A stretch of DNA of 64,000 bases from Microbacterium sp. Se63.02b (lineage in GTDB: Bacteria; Actinomycetota; Actinomycetes; Actinomycetales; Microbacteriaceae): positions 248,001 through 312,000 of the forward strand of contig NZ_CP050453.1 in the NCBI RefSeq assembly GCF_014171575.1. Reading direction: 5' to 3'. Shown here piece by piece: positions 27,984 through 37,373 of the stretch. How positions within the stretch are numbered: the first letter of the stretch is position 1; each line of letters starts with the position of its first letter. The position numbers were made by a program, and so were the translations under genes. The notes beneath the pieces are model-generated. The model was not told the DNA's origin, ran no database searches, and saw nothing but the letters and a program-made list of their open reading frames with translations.

Positions 27984-28499
27984 ATGAAACGTTGGCGCGG
28001 CGTCGCGATCCTGGTCTTGGCGCCGATGCTGGCGATGACGGCGTGCACGCCTGCCGTGACCGGAACCCTGGGCTTGCTCAGACAGCGGGACGGTTCACTC
28101 GAGGTTCTCGTGCGCCTCTGCCACGGGTCGGTGGATAGCCTCGAGCTTCGCGCCATCAACTCCTTCCCTCCGAATCAGGACGGCGATTCCGAAGGGTGGC
28201 GGAACGTCAAGGCGAAGGAGTTCGCCCTGTCGGAGCCAATCATCGGGGCGGGCGACGTGGCGATGCCGTTCCGCGAACAGACACTCGGGAAGGACGTGCT
28301 CTTCAGCGTGACGGCGTTCGGCGAGAACGGCGAGAACGCCGTATCCGGCCACTTCGCAGCCAGCGAACTGGCAGCGGTGAGACCCGGCGAGGTGCTCACG
28401 CCGATCGGGATGTTCGCGTCCGATATCTACGATTCATCGGATGACCCCGTTGTGAGTCCCGAGGAGTTCCAGCGGTTCGCGGACGACTTCTGCTCGTGA
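27984..28499 (+). CDS. Hypothetical lipoprotein, 171 residues
   Basis: Signal peptide with lipobox (VAILVLAPMLAMTAC), so an exported lipid-anchored protein. The mature region is beta-rich (DGSLEVLVRLCHGSVDSLEL; NVKAKEFALSEPIIGAGD). No family is recognised. It converges on the MFS gene with only 19 bases between. Confidence 0.65.
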   Translation: MKRWRGVAILVLAPMLAMTACTPAVTGTLGLLRQRDGSLEVLVRLCHGSVDSLELRAINSFPPNQDGDSEGWRNVKAKEFALSEPIIGAGDVAMPFREQTLGKDVLFSVTAFGENGENAVSGHFAASELAAVRPGEVLTPIGMFASDIYDSSDDPVVSPEEFQRFADDFCS

Positions 28500-28518
28500 G
28501 GCCCCGGCCCCCGGCCGC

Positions 28519-29759
28519 CTATCGCCCGGCGCGCATCCGCAGGCCGAAAGCGACACCCGCGAGCGCGATCACCACGACCCCATACCCGACGCACACGGCC
28601 TCGAGTCCGACCACCCCGACCAGTGCTCCGGCGACGACGGCGGGTACCCCGAACGCCAGGTACGAGACGAGGTAGATCGCGGCGAAGGTGTCGGCGCGCT
28701 CGGTCGGGGGATCCTCGGCGCGAGGGACGCCACGACTCCCGAGAAGGCCGTCCCGAAGCCCATGCCGGTGACGGCCGCCGCGACGAGGTAGAACGGCAGG
28801 GATCCGACCCCCAACGCGATCAGCGACAGCAGGGTGCCGACCGCGAGTGCCGACGTCCCGAACAGCACCATCGACCGCGCGGCGATGTTCCGCAGCGTGA
28901 ACGCGGTCACGGCTCCGACGCCGGCGAGCAGCACGACGCCGAGCCCCTGCCAGAAGTGAGCCTCGCCGCCGAGTTCGCCCCGCACGATCGTGGCCCCAAG
29001 AGACAGGAACAGCCCACCGGTGGCCCACCCCGCGATCACGGCCGGAGCCCCGCGCCAGAAGTCGGACCGGATCGCGGAGGGGATCGTCAGCCGGAAGCTC
29101 AGCGACGCCCACACCCCGGGCCTCCGCGGTGCCGTCTCCGGCACGAGGAAGAACAGCACCGCGATCAGGAGGTACACCGCGCTCAGAGGCGCGAACACGT
29201 CGAGCAGGGCTTCGCCGCTGAGGTCGAGCATCACGCCCGAGACGAGGGCACCGAGGGCGAGGCCGATTCCCGGGCTGAGGGCGTTCCACAGGGCCGCGAC
29301 TCCCGCGCGGCCGCCCGGCGCGAAGTCGAGTGCCGTCGCCGAGAGCGCGGAGAGGAGCAGGCCGCTCGCGACGCCCTGCAGGATACGTGCGAGGAACAGT
29401 ACCGCCACGGCATCCGCATGCCAGAACAGGAGCATGCTCCCCGCGAGCAATACGAACCCGGCGACCACGACCGGACGACGCCCGATGTGATCGGACAGCG
29501 ACCCGGTGGTGAGGAGCGTCAGCAGCAGCGACCCGGCGTAGACCGCGAACACCGCGCTGATGACGATCGCGTCGAAGCCGATCTCGTGCGCGAGCACCGG
29601 ATAGAACGGCGACGGCGCGCTCGCCCCGACCGCCATCAGGATCTGCGCCGCGACCGCGAGTCCGAAGCCCAGGCGTGGTCGAGTTTCGATGCGCTGCCCA
29701 CCCTCAGCCGCCGGCGTGGGGCGAAGGGCCGGACGGACGATCGGCTCGGTGGTGGTCAT
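28519..29759 (-). CDS. MFS transporter (frameshifted near C-terminus)
   Basis: Major facilitator of about 413 residues with 12 membrane segments, drug-efflux-like. It begins FGLAVAAQILMAVGASAPSP; motif A reads GSLSDHIGRRPVVVAGF. The frame breaks at the five-G run 28706-28710; adding one base gives APRIPPTERADTFAAIYLVS and a complete last two helices. It is divergent from an ArsR-type gene; the first of two 18-bp operators lies 17 bases upstream of its start, so repression by that regulator is likely. Substrate unknown. Confidence 0.87.
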
Positions 29760-29775
29760 GGCGCCTCCTCATAAG

Positions 29776-29840
29776 GTTCGAGAATCATCGAACTATCGGA
29801 GCGTACTCGCCATCCGGCCATTGTTCAACTATTATCGAAC
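29776..29840. promoter_or_regulatory. Two ArsR operators between MFS and ArsR genes
   Basis: GTTCGAGAATCATCGAAC (29776-29793) and GTTCAACTATTATCGAAC (29823-29840) have the same arms GTTCRA and TCGAAC with six bases between. One lies next to each divergent start codon, so one regulator can control both genes. Confidence 0.72.
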
Positions 29841-29841
29841 C

Positions 29842-30147
29842 ATGCCTGGCGATCTTCCGCACCCGGAGCGCTCCGAGATCCAGCTCACGGACGTGCTCTT
29901 CGCGCTGAGCGACCCCGAGCGCCTCGCGATCACGCGCCAGCTCGCCGACGGTCCGCTCGACATGGCCTCCTGTCACGCCACCGACCCCAACCTGCCGAAG
30001 TCGACCAAGTCGCACTTCATGAAGGTGCTGCGCGAAGCCGGCGTCATCCGCAACGAGCCCAATGGACGGCGTCGGATGCTGACGCTGCGGCGCGACGACC
30101 TCGATGAGCTCTTCCCTGGACTGCTCGACTCGGTGCTGCGCGGCTGA
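29842..30147 (+). CDS. ArsR-type winged-helix transcriptional regulator
   Basis: A 101-residue winged-helix protein: IQLTDVLFALSDPERLAITR, QLADGPLDMASCH, LPKSTKSHFMKVLREAGVIR and the wing NEPNGRRRMLTLRRDDL. One Cys only, so a metal site of the classical kind is not evident. Its ATG lies two bases after an operator, leaving almost no leader. Likely represses itself and the divergent MFS gene. Confidence 0.87.
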   Translation: MPGDLPHPERSEIQLTDVLFALSDPERLAITRQLADGPLDMASCHATDPNLPKSTKSHFMKVLREAGVIRNEPNGRRRMLTLRRDDLDELFPGLLDSVLRG

Positions 30148-30184
30148 ACGCCCGCGATGGCCGCGTGCTCTTGTCGATCGCGAA

Positions 30185-30204
30185 GAGTGAGTGTACAGTC
30201 ACTC
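30185..30204. promoter_or_regulatory. TetR operator before the TetR gene
   Basis: GAGTGAGTGTACAGTCACTC, arms GAGTGA/TCACTC with eight bases between, ending three bases before the start codon. The same format recurs at 30812-30831. Confidence 0.72.
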
Positions 30205-30206
30205 AT

Positions 30207-30773
30207 ATGTCCTCGACCCGCAGCTCCATCCTCTCCACGGCAGACGCCCGCAGGCCGCTCGTCGCCTCGGCGGCCGTGGCCGCGTTCGCACGCGGCGGGT
30301 ATCACGGCACGACCGTCGCCGACGTCGCCCGCGAAGCCAAGATCTCCCCGGCCTACGTCTTCAAGCTGTACGCGGGCAAGGAGGCGCTGTTCGTCGTCGC
30401 GCTCGAGGCCTGCTTCGACGCGATCCTCGCTGCCCTCGAAGAAGGCGCGGATGCCGCGGGCGACACCTCGCCCGAAGGCACCCTCGACGCGATGGGCGAC
30501 GCGTACGCGCAGCTCATCTCCGACCGGAAGCTGCTCATGCTGCAGGTGCACGCGCAGTCGGTCGCCGAGATCCCGGCTGTCGGCGAGGCGCTGCGGACGG
30601 GGCTCGAACGTGTCACGACGTTCGCGAAGACCCGTTCGCGCGCGAGCGACGACGACGTGCAGCGCTTCATCGCCTACGGGCAGCTGTGCCACCTGATCGT
30701 CACGACGCAGCTCGACGGGCGCCCGGGGGACTGGGTCGCTCTGCTGACCAAGGGCATCACGCACCCCGACTGA
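30207..30773 (+). CDS. TetR-family regulator of the adjacent MFS gene
   Basis: A 188-residue repressor. HTH: LVASAAVAAFARGGYHGTTV, then ADVAREAKISPAYVFKLYAG; C-terminal ligand domain helical (DAMGDAYAQLISDRKLLMLQ; HAQSVAEIPAVGEALRTGLE). It lies upstream of, and in the same direction as, a DHA2 drug-type exporter, and both have the same 20-bp operator, so it should act as local repressor relieved by a drug-like ligand. Confidence 0.88.
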   Translation: MSSTRSSILSTADARRPLVASAAVAAFARGGYHGTTVADVAREAKISPAYVFKLYAGKEALFVVALEACFDAILAALEEGADAAGDTSPEGTLDAMGDAYAQLISDRKLLMLQVHAQSVAEIPAVGEALRTGLERVTTFAKTRSRASDDDVQRFIAYGQLCHLIVTTQLDGRPGDWVALLTKGITHPD

Positions 30774-30811
30774 TCTCGCGGCGGGATCATCGCCCTTCCT
30801 TCTGTCCTGAA

Positions 30812-30831
30812 GAGTGAGTGAGTAATCACTC
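30812..30831. promoter_or_regulatory. TetR operator before the MFS gene
   Basis: GAGTGAGTGAGTAATCACTC has the same arms and spacing as the site before the TetR gene. It lies 38 bases upstream of the MFS start. Confidence 0.72.
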
Positions 30832-30869
30832 ATCCACCACCACAACGAACACCACGAATGGAGCAGCTC

Positions 30870-32285
30870 ATGACCACCCTCACCTCTCTCCCGGTCACCG
30901 CACCGCGCAGCACGCACCGCTGGCTCGCCCTGAGCGTCCTGGCACTCGCACAGTTCCTGGTCGTGCTGGATGCCTCGATCGTGAACATCGCCCTCCCCGT
31001 CCTCGGCCGGCAGCTCGGCATGGACACCGCCGCCCTGGCCTGGGTCATCACCGCGTACGTGCTCGCGTTCGGCGGGCTGCTCCTGCTCGGTGGACGCCTG
31101 GCCGACCGTTACGGTCACCGCCGGGTGTTCCTCATCGGGACGGCCGGGTTCGTCGCGGCCTCCGCCCTCGCCGGGCTGTCGGTCTCGAGCGAGATGCTGC
31201 TCGGAGCCCGCGCTCTGCAGGGTGTGTCGGCGGCGCTCCTCGCCCCCGCCGCCCTCGCGCTGCTGACCCATCTGTTCCCTGACGACTCCGAACGGACCAA
31301 GGCCCTCGGCGTCTGGGGTGCGGTCGCCGGCATCGGATCCGCCGCCGGGGTGCTGCTCGGCGGGGTCCTCACCGCCACCCTCGGCTGGCAGGCGGTGTTC
31401 TTCGTGAACGTGCCCGTCGGCGCCCTCGTGCTCATCGCGATCCCTCTGCTCGTCACGCGTGACGGCATCCGCACGCCCGGTCGTCTGGATGCCGCGGGAG
31501 CCGTGACCGTCACCGGCGCGCTCGTCGCTCTCGTCGGCGCTCTCAGCGCGGTCGAGCAGGTCGGCTTCGTGCACCCGCTGCCCCTCGTGCTGCTCGCCGC
31601 CGCCCTGCTGCTCGGCGTCGCGTTCATCGCGATCGAACGTCGCAGCGCCGAGCCCCTCGTGCCGCTGTCGGTGTTCCGCAACCGCAACCTCGCCCTGGGA
31701 AACACCGTGATGCTGCTCGGCGGCGCCGCCATGGTCGCGCTCTTCTTCGCCCTGTCGGTGTACATGCAGGCGGTGCTCGGATACGACGCGCTCACGGCGG
31801 GCCTCACGCAGCTGCCCCTCGCCGGCGTGCTCGTGCTCGTCGCCGGCGGAGCCCCTGCGCTCATCGCCCGACTCGGCACCCGGCCCGTGCTGATCGGTGC
31901 GCTGCTGGTGCTGACGGGAGGACTCCTCTGGCTCGCCGCCGCGCCCTCCGACGCCGTGTTCGCCGTGCACCTCCTCGGCCCCACGTTGCTGATCGGCATC
32001 GGACTCGGAGGTGCCGTGGTGGCGACCACCCAGCTCGCGGTCGACGGCGTCGAAGGCGCAGAGGCCGGCCTCGCTGGCGGCCTCATCAACACGAGTCAGC
32101 AGATCGGCGGAGCGGTCGGTCTCGCCGTGCTCGGCACCGTCGCAGGACTGCGCACGGCGGCCCTCACCGCAGGCGGCGCCCCGGCCGCTGAAGCGCTGAC
32201 CGGCGGCTTCTCATGGCTCTTCATCGGAGCCGCCGGCCTCGCGCTGCTCGGAGCGGCGATCGTGGCCGTGTGGCGTCGCGACTGA
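30870..32285 (+). CDS. DHA2-type MFS efflux transporter (EmrB/QacA family)
   Basis: A drug:proton antiporter-like protein of about 471 residues with 14 membrane segments. Motifs: LAQFLVVLDASIVNIALPVL (motif D1), LLLLGGRLADRYGHRRVFLI (motif A) and AAGVLLGGVLTATLGWQAVF (motif C, antiporter signature). The start is chosen at ATG 30870 because GGAG lies ten bases before; an ATG twelve bases upstream has no site. Regulated with the TetR gene by the shared operator. Confidence 0.9.
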   Translation: MTTLTSLPVTAPRSTHRWLALSVLALAQFLVVLDASIVNIALPVLGRQLGMDTAALAWVITAYVLAFGGLLLLGGRLADRYGHRRVFLIGTAGFVAASALAGLSVSSEMLLGARALQGVSAALLAPAALALLTHLFPDDSERTKALGVWGAVAGIGSAAGVLLGGVLTATLGWQAVFFVNVPVGALVLIAIPLLVTRDGIRTPGRLDAAGAVTVTGALVALVGALSAVEQVGFVHPLPLVLLAAALLLGVAFIAIERRSAEPLVPLSVFRNRNLALGNTVMLLGGAAMVALFFALSVYMQAVLGYDALTAGLTQLPLAGVLVLVAGGAPALIARLGTRPVLIGALLVLTGGLLWLAAAPSDAVFAVHLLGPTLLIGIGLGGAVVATTQLAVDGVEGAEAGLAGGLINTSQQIGGAVGLAVLGTVAGLRTAALTAGGAPAAEALTGGFSWLFIGAAGLALLGAAIVAVWRRD

Positions 32286-32556
32286 GAGACGGGGATCGGT
32301 GGGTGTGCGTCGTGAGGCGCGCACCCATCGATCAGCTCGTTCGAGGTCGGCGCACGGAGTTGCCGGGCCACGGCCGCCGGAATCGCTGGGGATCGAAATG
32401 CGCGCCCCGTGTGCGCTGAACATACCTTTATGCCAAGCTACCTAGATCTCTGCCTTGCCTGATTGCTCCCAGATTTGGAGCGGAAGCGGCACGGGGCGGA
32501 TACTTCTGGCATCCGCACCGCCCCCATCGCTCGCCCATGATCGGCCCGGAATCGAC

Positions 32557-33411
32557 ATGCAGACATCCTCTTCGCTCGCGCCAGAGACGACCATCGCTCT
32601 CGTGGGCGCGGGGCGACTCGGACGCGTGCTCGCCAGGGCCCTGCGTGCCGCGGGGTTCGCTGTTCTCGGCCCGGTTCGACGCGAGCAGCCGATGCCGACG
32701 GCCGACATCGCGCTCCTCTGCGTCCCCGACGCGGCGATCCCGGCCGTGGCCTTCGTCGCCCGACCGCACGCGCGCCTCGTCGGACACGTCTCCGGTGCGA
32801 CCCCGCTGACCGACGTCGACTTCAGCCTCCACCCGCTGCAGACCTTCACCGGTTCGGAGACGCCTGACGTGTTCCAGGGCATCGGAGCCGCGATCGCCGG
32901 CCGCACCGACGAGGCGTTCGACGTCGCCGACGCCCTCGCCCGGGCGCTCGGGGCACGTCCGTTCGCGGTCGACGACGAGCACCGCGCGCGCTATCACGCG
33001 GCCGCGTCGTTCGCGTCGAACTTCGTCCTCACGGTGCTCGATGCGGCCGAGCAGCTCGCTTCGGCCGCCGGCATCCCCGAGGGCGAGGCTCGCGATATTC
33101 TCGCCCCGCTCGTCGGTCGCACCGTCGAGAACTGGACGAGCCTCGGCGCTCAGCAGGCTCTGACCGGGCCGATCGCCCGCGGCGACGCGCAGACGGTCGC
33201 CCGCCAGAGGTCGGCCGCCGCAGAACTCGGGCTGCAGGACCCGTTCGACGCCCTCGCCGCCACCACACGGACGATCGCCTCCCGCACGCCGAAGACCGGG
33301 CACGGACGTCGGGAGGACGCGCGGATGCCGGGAGAAACCCCTCCGTTCGAACCGACATCCGTCCCTTCTCCCGACACGACGACCGCGGAGTCGAAGGAGT
33401 CCCCGGCATGA
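32557..33411 (+). CDS. Rossmann-like and DUF2520 domain protein, candidate ketopantoate reductase
   Basis: About 284 residues. The N-terminal Rossmann domain begins IALVGAGRLGRVLARALRAA; the DUF2520 helical domain follows (YHAAASFASNFVLTVLDAAE; LAPLVGRTVENWTSLGAQQA; ALTGPIARGDAQTVARQ). Its stop overlaps the panC start by four bases. The coupling to panC, and the absence of panE nearby, suggests the NADPH-dependent ketopantoate reductase role that DUF2520 proteins such as PanG are reported to have in other bacteria; I infer this from context. The last 50 residues are a Pro/Thr/Ser-rich tail. Confidence 0.78.
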   Translation: MQTSSSLAPETTIALVGAGRLGRVLARALRAAGFAVLGPVRREQPMPTADIALLCVPDAAIPAVAFVARPHARLVGHVSGATPLTDVDFSLHPLQTFTGSETPDVFQGIGAAIAGRTDEAFDVADALARALGARPFAVDDEHRARYHAAASFASNFVLTVLDAAEQLASAAGIPEGEARDILAPLVGRTVENWTSLGAQQALTGPIARGDAQTVARQRSAAAELGLQDPFDALAATTRTIASRTPKTGHGRREDARMPGETPPFEPTSVPSPDTTTAESKESPA

Positions 33412-34383
33412 GAATCCTCCGCACGATCCCCGAGATGCGAGCGGCCGTCGGTCACGCCCGGCGTGAGGGCGCGGCCGTCGGCCTCGTCCCCACGATGGGC
33501 GCGTTCCACGACGGGCACCTCTCCCTGATGCGCGAGGCGCGCGCCGCATCCGACCTCGTGGTCGTCTCGCTCTTCGTCAACCCGACCCAGTTCGGTGCGA
33601 ACGAGGACCTCGGCTCCTACCCGCGTGATGAAGACCGCGACGCCAGGCTCGCCGCGGCCGCGGGTGTCGACATCCTCTTCGCGCCCACGGCATCCGAGAT
33701 GTACCCCGACGGGTTCGCCACCACCATCCACGTCGCGGGGCTGACCGACGTGCTCGACGGTGCGAGCCGCGGCGCGCACCACTTCGACGGGGTCGCCACG
33801 GTCGTCACGAAGCTGTTGGGGATCGTCCGTCCGGATGCGGCGTACTTCGGGCAGAAGGATGCGCAGCAGGTGCTCGTGGTCCGCCGCGCCGTGCGCGACC
33901 TCGACCTCGACGTGCGGATCGTCGCCTGCCCGATCGTGCGCGAGACCGACGGGCTCGCCATGAGTTCGCGGAACGTCTACCTCGACCAGGACGCGCGCGC
34001 AGGCCACGGCTCTCAACCGCGCCCTCGACGCCGCCACCGACGTGTTCGCGGCAGGCGCGCGGGATGCCGGCAGCATCCTCTCGGCCGCCCGCCGGGTGCT
34101 GGGGGAGGCGGGGATCGACCCCGAGTACCTCGAGCTGCGGGATGCCGAGACGCTGCGGCCGCTCGCCCGTGTCGACAGTGATGCACTGCTCGCCGTCGCG
34201 GCGCACGTCGGAGCTGCGCGCCTGATCGACAACCACCTCCTCTCCCCTGTCGACACAGCGTCCACCTCCGAGCCGAGTGACATCGCAAGCCCGAGAGCCA
34301 CCGACCCGAGCGCCACCGACCCGAGAGCCACCGACCCGAGAGCCACCGACCCGAGAGCCACCGACCCGGAGGGCGATGCCTGA
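33408..34383 (+). CDS. panC: Pantothenate synthetase (frameshifted; repetitive C-terminal tail)
   Basis: Joins pantoate and beta-alanine with ATP. The nucleotidyltransferase motifs are clear: [20 protein letters not shown] (HxGH-like), [40 protein letters not shown] and [12 protein letters not shown] (KMSKS-like). The frame breaks in a CG repeat at about 33992-34000, where two bases appear to be missing; repair continues [20 protein letters not shown]. The enzyme ends near RLIDNHLL, and is followed by an unusual tail with five RATDP-like repeats. Stop overlaps panD (TGATG). Confidence 0.9.
34294..34368 (+). repeat. Five 15-bp tandem repeats in the 3' end of panC
   Basis: The unit AGAGCCACCGACCCG is present five times head to tail, one copy with two changes (AGCG). 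Each unit codes for RATDP or SATDP, so copy-number changes would alter protein length without shifting the frame. Confidence 0.9.
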
Positions 34384-34775
34384 TGCGACGCACCATGCTC
34401 AAGTCGAAGATCCACCGCGCGACCATCACCGACAGCGACCTGAACTACGTCGGCTCGATCACGATCGACCCCATCCTGCTCGAGGCCGCCGACATCCTCC
34501 CGCACGAGCAGGTGCACGTCGTCGACGTCGACAACGGCGCCCGCTTCGAGACGTACACGCTCGTCGGCGAGCGGGGCTCCGGTGTCGTCCAGGTCAACGG
34601 CGCCGCCGCACGCCTCGTCCACACCGGAGACACGATCATCGTCATCTCGTACGCCGACTACTCGCGCGACGACCTCGCGAGCTACGAGCCTGTCGTCGTG
34701 CACGTGGACCGCGGCAACGCGATCATCCAGGTCGACGACGCCGTCGATCGCCTGTTGACGGAGGCCCGCGCATGA
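34383..34775 (+). CDS. panD: Aspartate 1-decarboxylase
   Basis: Makes beta-alanine for pantothenate. A 130-residue pyruvoyl-dependent enzyme; self-cleavage site Gly24-Ser25 is in [13 protein letters not shown]. Other family features are [38 protein letters not shown] and [10 protein letters not shown]. The start gives [15 protein letters not shown], matching the usual N-terminus. It sits between panC and panB, with overlaps on both sides. Confidence 0.96.
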   Translation: MRRTMLKSKIHRATITDSDLNYVGSITIDPILLEAADILPHEQVHVVDVDNGARFETYTLVGERGSGVVQVNGAAARLVHTGDTIIVISYADYSRDDLASYEPVVVHVDRGNAIIQVDDAVDRLLTEARA

Positions 34776-35655
34776 GCGCCCATGCCACCACGGCGAAGCG
34801 CGTGACACTCGCCGCGCTCGCCGCGAAGAAAGACGCCGGCGAGCCCATCGTCATGGTCACCGCGTACGATCACCCCGGCGCGCAGATCGTCGAGGCGGCT
34901 GGCGTCGACGTCGTGCTGGTGGGCGACTCGGCCGCCATGACCGTGCTGGGGTATGAGAGCACCGTGCCGGTAACGATCGACGAGATGCTCATGCTCACCA
35001 GGGCGGTGCGGCGTGGGCTGACGAGGCCGCTGCTCGTCGGCGACCTGCCGTTCGGATCGTACGAGGCGTCGGACGAGCTGGCCATCGCGACGGCGCAGCG
35101 CTTCGTCAAGGAGGCGGGCTGCGATCTCGTGAAGATCGAGCGCGGCGGCACGACCGTCGACCGGGCGCGGGCCCTGGTGCAGGCCGGCATCCCCGTGGTC
35201 GGACACGTGGGCCTCACCCCGCAGACGGCCACGGCGCTCGGCGGCTACCGGGCGCAGGGCCGCACCGCTGACGCCGCGCTCGCCGTGATCGACGACGCCG
35301 TCGCCCTGCAGGAGGCCGGGTGCTCGATGCTCGTCGTCGAGGCGATCCCCTCCGAAGTGACGGAGGTCCTGGTGTCGCGCCTCGACATCCCGGTGATCGG
35401 CATCGGCGCCGGAGCGGATGCCGACGGGCAGGTGCTCGTGTTCCACGACCTGCTCGGGCTCTACGACGGGGAGCGGCCAAGTTCGTGAAGCGCTACGCCG
35501 AACTGCGCGCGGCAGCGGTCGCGGGCGTCGAGGCATATGCGACCGAGGTCCGTGAGGGTGTGTACCCGGCTCCTGAGCACGGCTATGCGATGGCGGCAGG
35601 GGAGTCCGACCGGCTGCGGGAGCTGTTGGCTGTCGGCGACTCCCAGAGTCGTTGA
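34772..35655 (+). CDS. panB: 3-methyl-2-oxobutanoate hydroxymethyltransferase (frameshifted near C-terminus)
   Basis: First enzyme of pantoate synthesis, a TIM-barrel protein transferring a hydroxymethyl group from methylene-tetrahydrofolate. Motifs: [57 protein letters not shown] and VGHVGLTPQ; the catalytic Glu is in [10 protein letters not shown]. The G run 35468-35471 seems to lack one base; repair gives [20 protein letters not shown] to the stop at 35655. Its ATG overlaps the panD stop. Confidence 0.93.
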
Positions 35656-35781
35656 TAACTTCGAATCTGTGTGAAATTGTGCAGGGAGCTTTCCGAGCAC
35701 GCCAGGCCTATTCGTGCGGAATCTCGGTATTTGATTCGAAGAAAGTTTCTATACTGAGGTGCCGCCGCGATACCATGAAGC

Positions 35782-37110
35782 ATGTCCACACTGACCGGGT
35801 TGCACGAGGCGATGGCTCACCTCGACGCGGCCTGGGCCGGCGCCGATGAGGCGACCGATCTCTCTCGTGAGCAGCTGATCGCCGTCAACGATGCGATCGG
35901 CGCGCTGCAGCGTCGGCTCGATGCGGTGCACGTCGACGTGGCTGCGGGCATCACCCATGAATCGCGCCCCGAGCTCGGCCCGGAGAGCCTGGCCAAGCAG
36001 CAGGGGTTCCGCACCCCTGCCAAGCTCATCGCCGCGACGACCGGAGTGTCGACCGGCGACGCTCTCCGGTTGGTGAAGGTGGGCGAGGCCACGGCGCCGC
36101 GCACCGACCTGATCGGATCACGCCTCCCTGCGCGCTACCCCGTCGTTCGAGAGGCGCTCGGCGCGGGTGTGCTCAGTGCACAGGCGGCGGCCCTCATCAT
36201 CGCTCTGCTCGAGAGGTGTCGCATCGCGGCCGGAGCCGAGCGCATCGCCGCGGGGGAGCGGATGCTCACCGAGGCCGCGGAAGGATTGGCGCTCGACGAC
36301 GTCCGCAAACTCATCGTCCGCGCCGAGGCGTGGCTCGACCCCGACGGTGTCGAGCCGAGATCGGAAGAGCAGCGCGCACGCCGTTCCCTCACGCTCTTCG
36401 AACGCGACGGGATGGTGCACCTGAACGCACAGCTCGACGCGGAGACCGCGGCTCCGATCGTGACCGCGATTCGCGGATACGTCACGGCAGCCTTCGCCGC
36501 GCGCCAGGACGCCCCCGACGGTGCATCACCCGATGCCGACCGGCGCTCCGTGCCCATGATCCAGGCGGATGCTCTGGCCGTCTTCTGCGGACACGTGCTC
36601 GGCTGCGAGCAGCGCGTTCCTCTGGCGGGCGCCACGGTGGTCGTGCGGATCCGGATGGAGGAACTGGAGTCAGGCCACGGGTCGGCCACGGTCGACGGCC
36701 TCGACCAGCCGGTGAGCGTGGGAGCGGCACGACGGATGGCAGCCGGGGGCGGAGTGATCCCGTGCGTACTCGGAGGGGCGAGCGAGATCCTCGACTGGGG
36801 TCGGGAGAAGCGGCTCTTCACGCGAGCTCAACGCCTCGCTCTGGTCGAGAGAGACGGTGGCTGCGCCATGTGCGGTCTACCGCCCGAGATGACGAAAGCG
36901 CATCACGTCCGCTGGTGGAGACGAGATCACGGGCCGACCGATCTCTCGAACGGAGTGCTTCTCTGCGAGACCTGTCATCACCGGATCCACGACAACGGGT
37001 GGGACATCCGGATCGAAGGGCCGCGGGTGTGGTTCGTGCCGCCCCGATACGTCGACCCCGCGCAGAAGCCACGGCTCGGTGGTCGCGCACGCTTCGACAT
37101 CGCGGCCTGA
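35782..37110 (+). CDS. DUF222 and HNH endonuclease domain protein
   Basis: A 442-residue protein. The long N-terminal DUF222 region is helical (LSREQLIAVNDAIGALQRRL; GFRTPAKLIAATTGVSTGDA; EALGAGVLSAQAAALIIALL). The C-terminal HNH nuclease reads RLALVERDGGCAMCGLPPEM, TKAHHVRWWRRDHGPTDLSN and GVLLCETCHHRIHDNGWDIR, with paired Cys and the His residues for zinc and catalysis. Such proteins are abundant in actinobacteria and often multicopy, sometimes tied to mobile elements. No mobile-element ends are seen here. Confidence 0.9.
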   Translation: MSTLTGLHEAMAHLDAAWAGADEATDLSREQLIAVNDAIGALQRRLDAVHVDVAAGITHESRPELGPESLAKQQGFRTPAKLIAATTGVSTGDALRLVKVGEATAPRTDLIGSRLPARYPVVREALGAGVLSAQAAALIIALLERCRIAAGAERIAAGERMLTEAAEGLALDDVRKLIVRAEAWLDPDGVEPRSEEQRARRSLTLFERDGMVHLNAQLDAETAAPIVTAIRGYVTAAFAARQDAPDGASPDADRRSVPMIQADALAVFCGHVLGCEQRVPLAGATVVVRIRMEELESGHGSATVDGLDQPVSVGAARRMAAGGGVIPCVLGGASEILDWGREKRLFTRAQRLALVERDGGCAMCGLPPEMTKAHHVRWWRRDHGPTDLSNGVLLCETCHHRIHDNGWDIRIEGPRVWFVPPRYVDPAQKPRLGGRARFDIAA

Positions 37111-37163
37111 CGACCGCTGTCGGGGGTCGGTGGGTGATGCTCGGCGCTCCGTGCGGCCGAGCC

Positions 37164-37373
37164 TCAGGCGTCGGGCTCCCACCGCAACAGATCACCCGGT
37201 TGACACTCCAGCACGGCGCACAGCGCGTCGAGAGTCGTGAACCGCACCGCCTTCGCTCGGCCGTTCTTCAAGACGGCGAGATTGGTCGGCGTGATGCCGA
37301 TCCGGTCGGCCAGCTCGCCGACGCTCATCTTCCTCCGCGCCATCATCACGTCGATGTCGACCACGACCGGCAT
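37164..37373 (-). CDS. XRE/Cro-type HTH regulator, 69 residues
   Basis: Small HTH protein of the YozG type: MMARRKMSVGELADRIGITP, TNLAVLKNGRAKAVRFTTLD and ALCAVLECQPGDLLRWE. Such regulators are usually found after a DUF2975 membrane protein, as here. The start overlaps the stop of that gene (TGATG). DNA target unknown. Confidence 0.88.
   Translation of the reverse strand: MPVVVDIDVMMARRKMSVGELADRIGITPTNLAVLKNGRAKAVRFTTLDALCAVLECQPGDLLRWEPDA

Noticed and set aside
29973..31970. Long minus-strand open frame opposite the TetR and MFS genes
   Set aside because: Low-complexity Gly/Glu/Arg product that crosses two recognised genes and their operators.
35782..37110. Group II intron or homing element for the HNH protein
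   Set aside because: No intron or intein structure; DUF222-HNH proteins of this layout are free-standing in actinobacteria.
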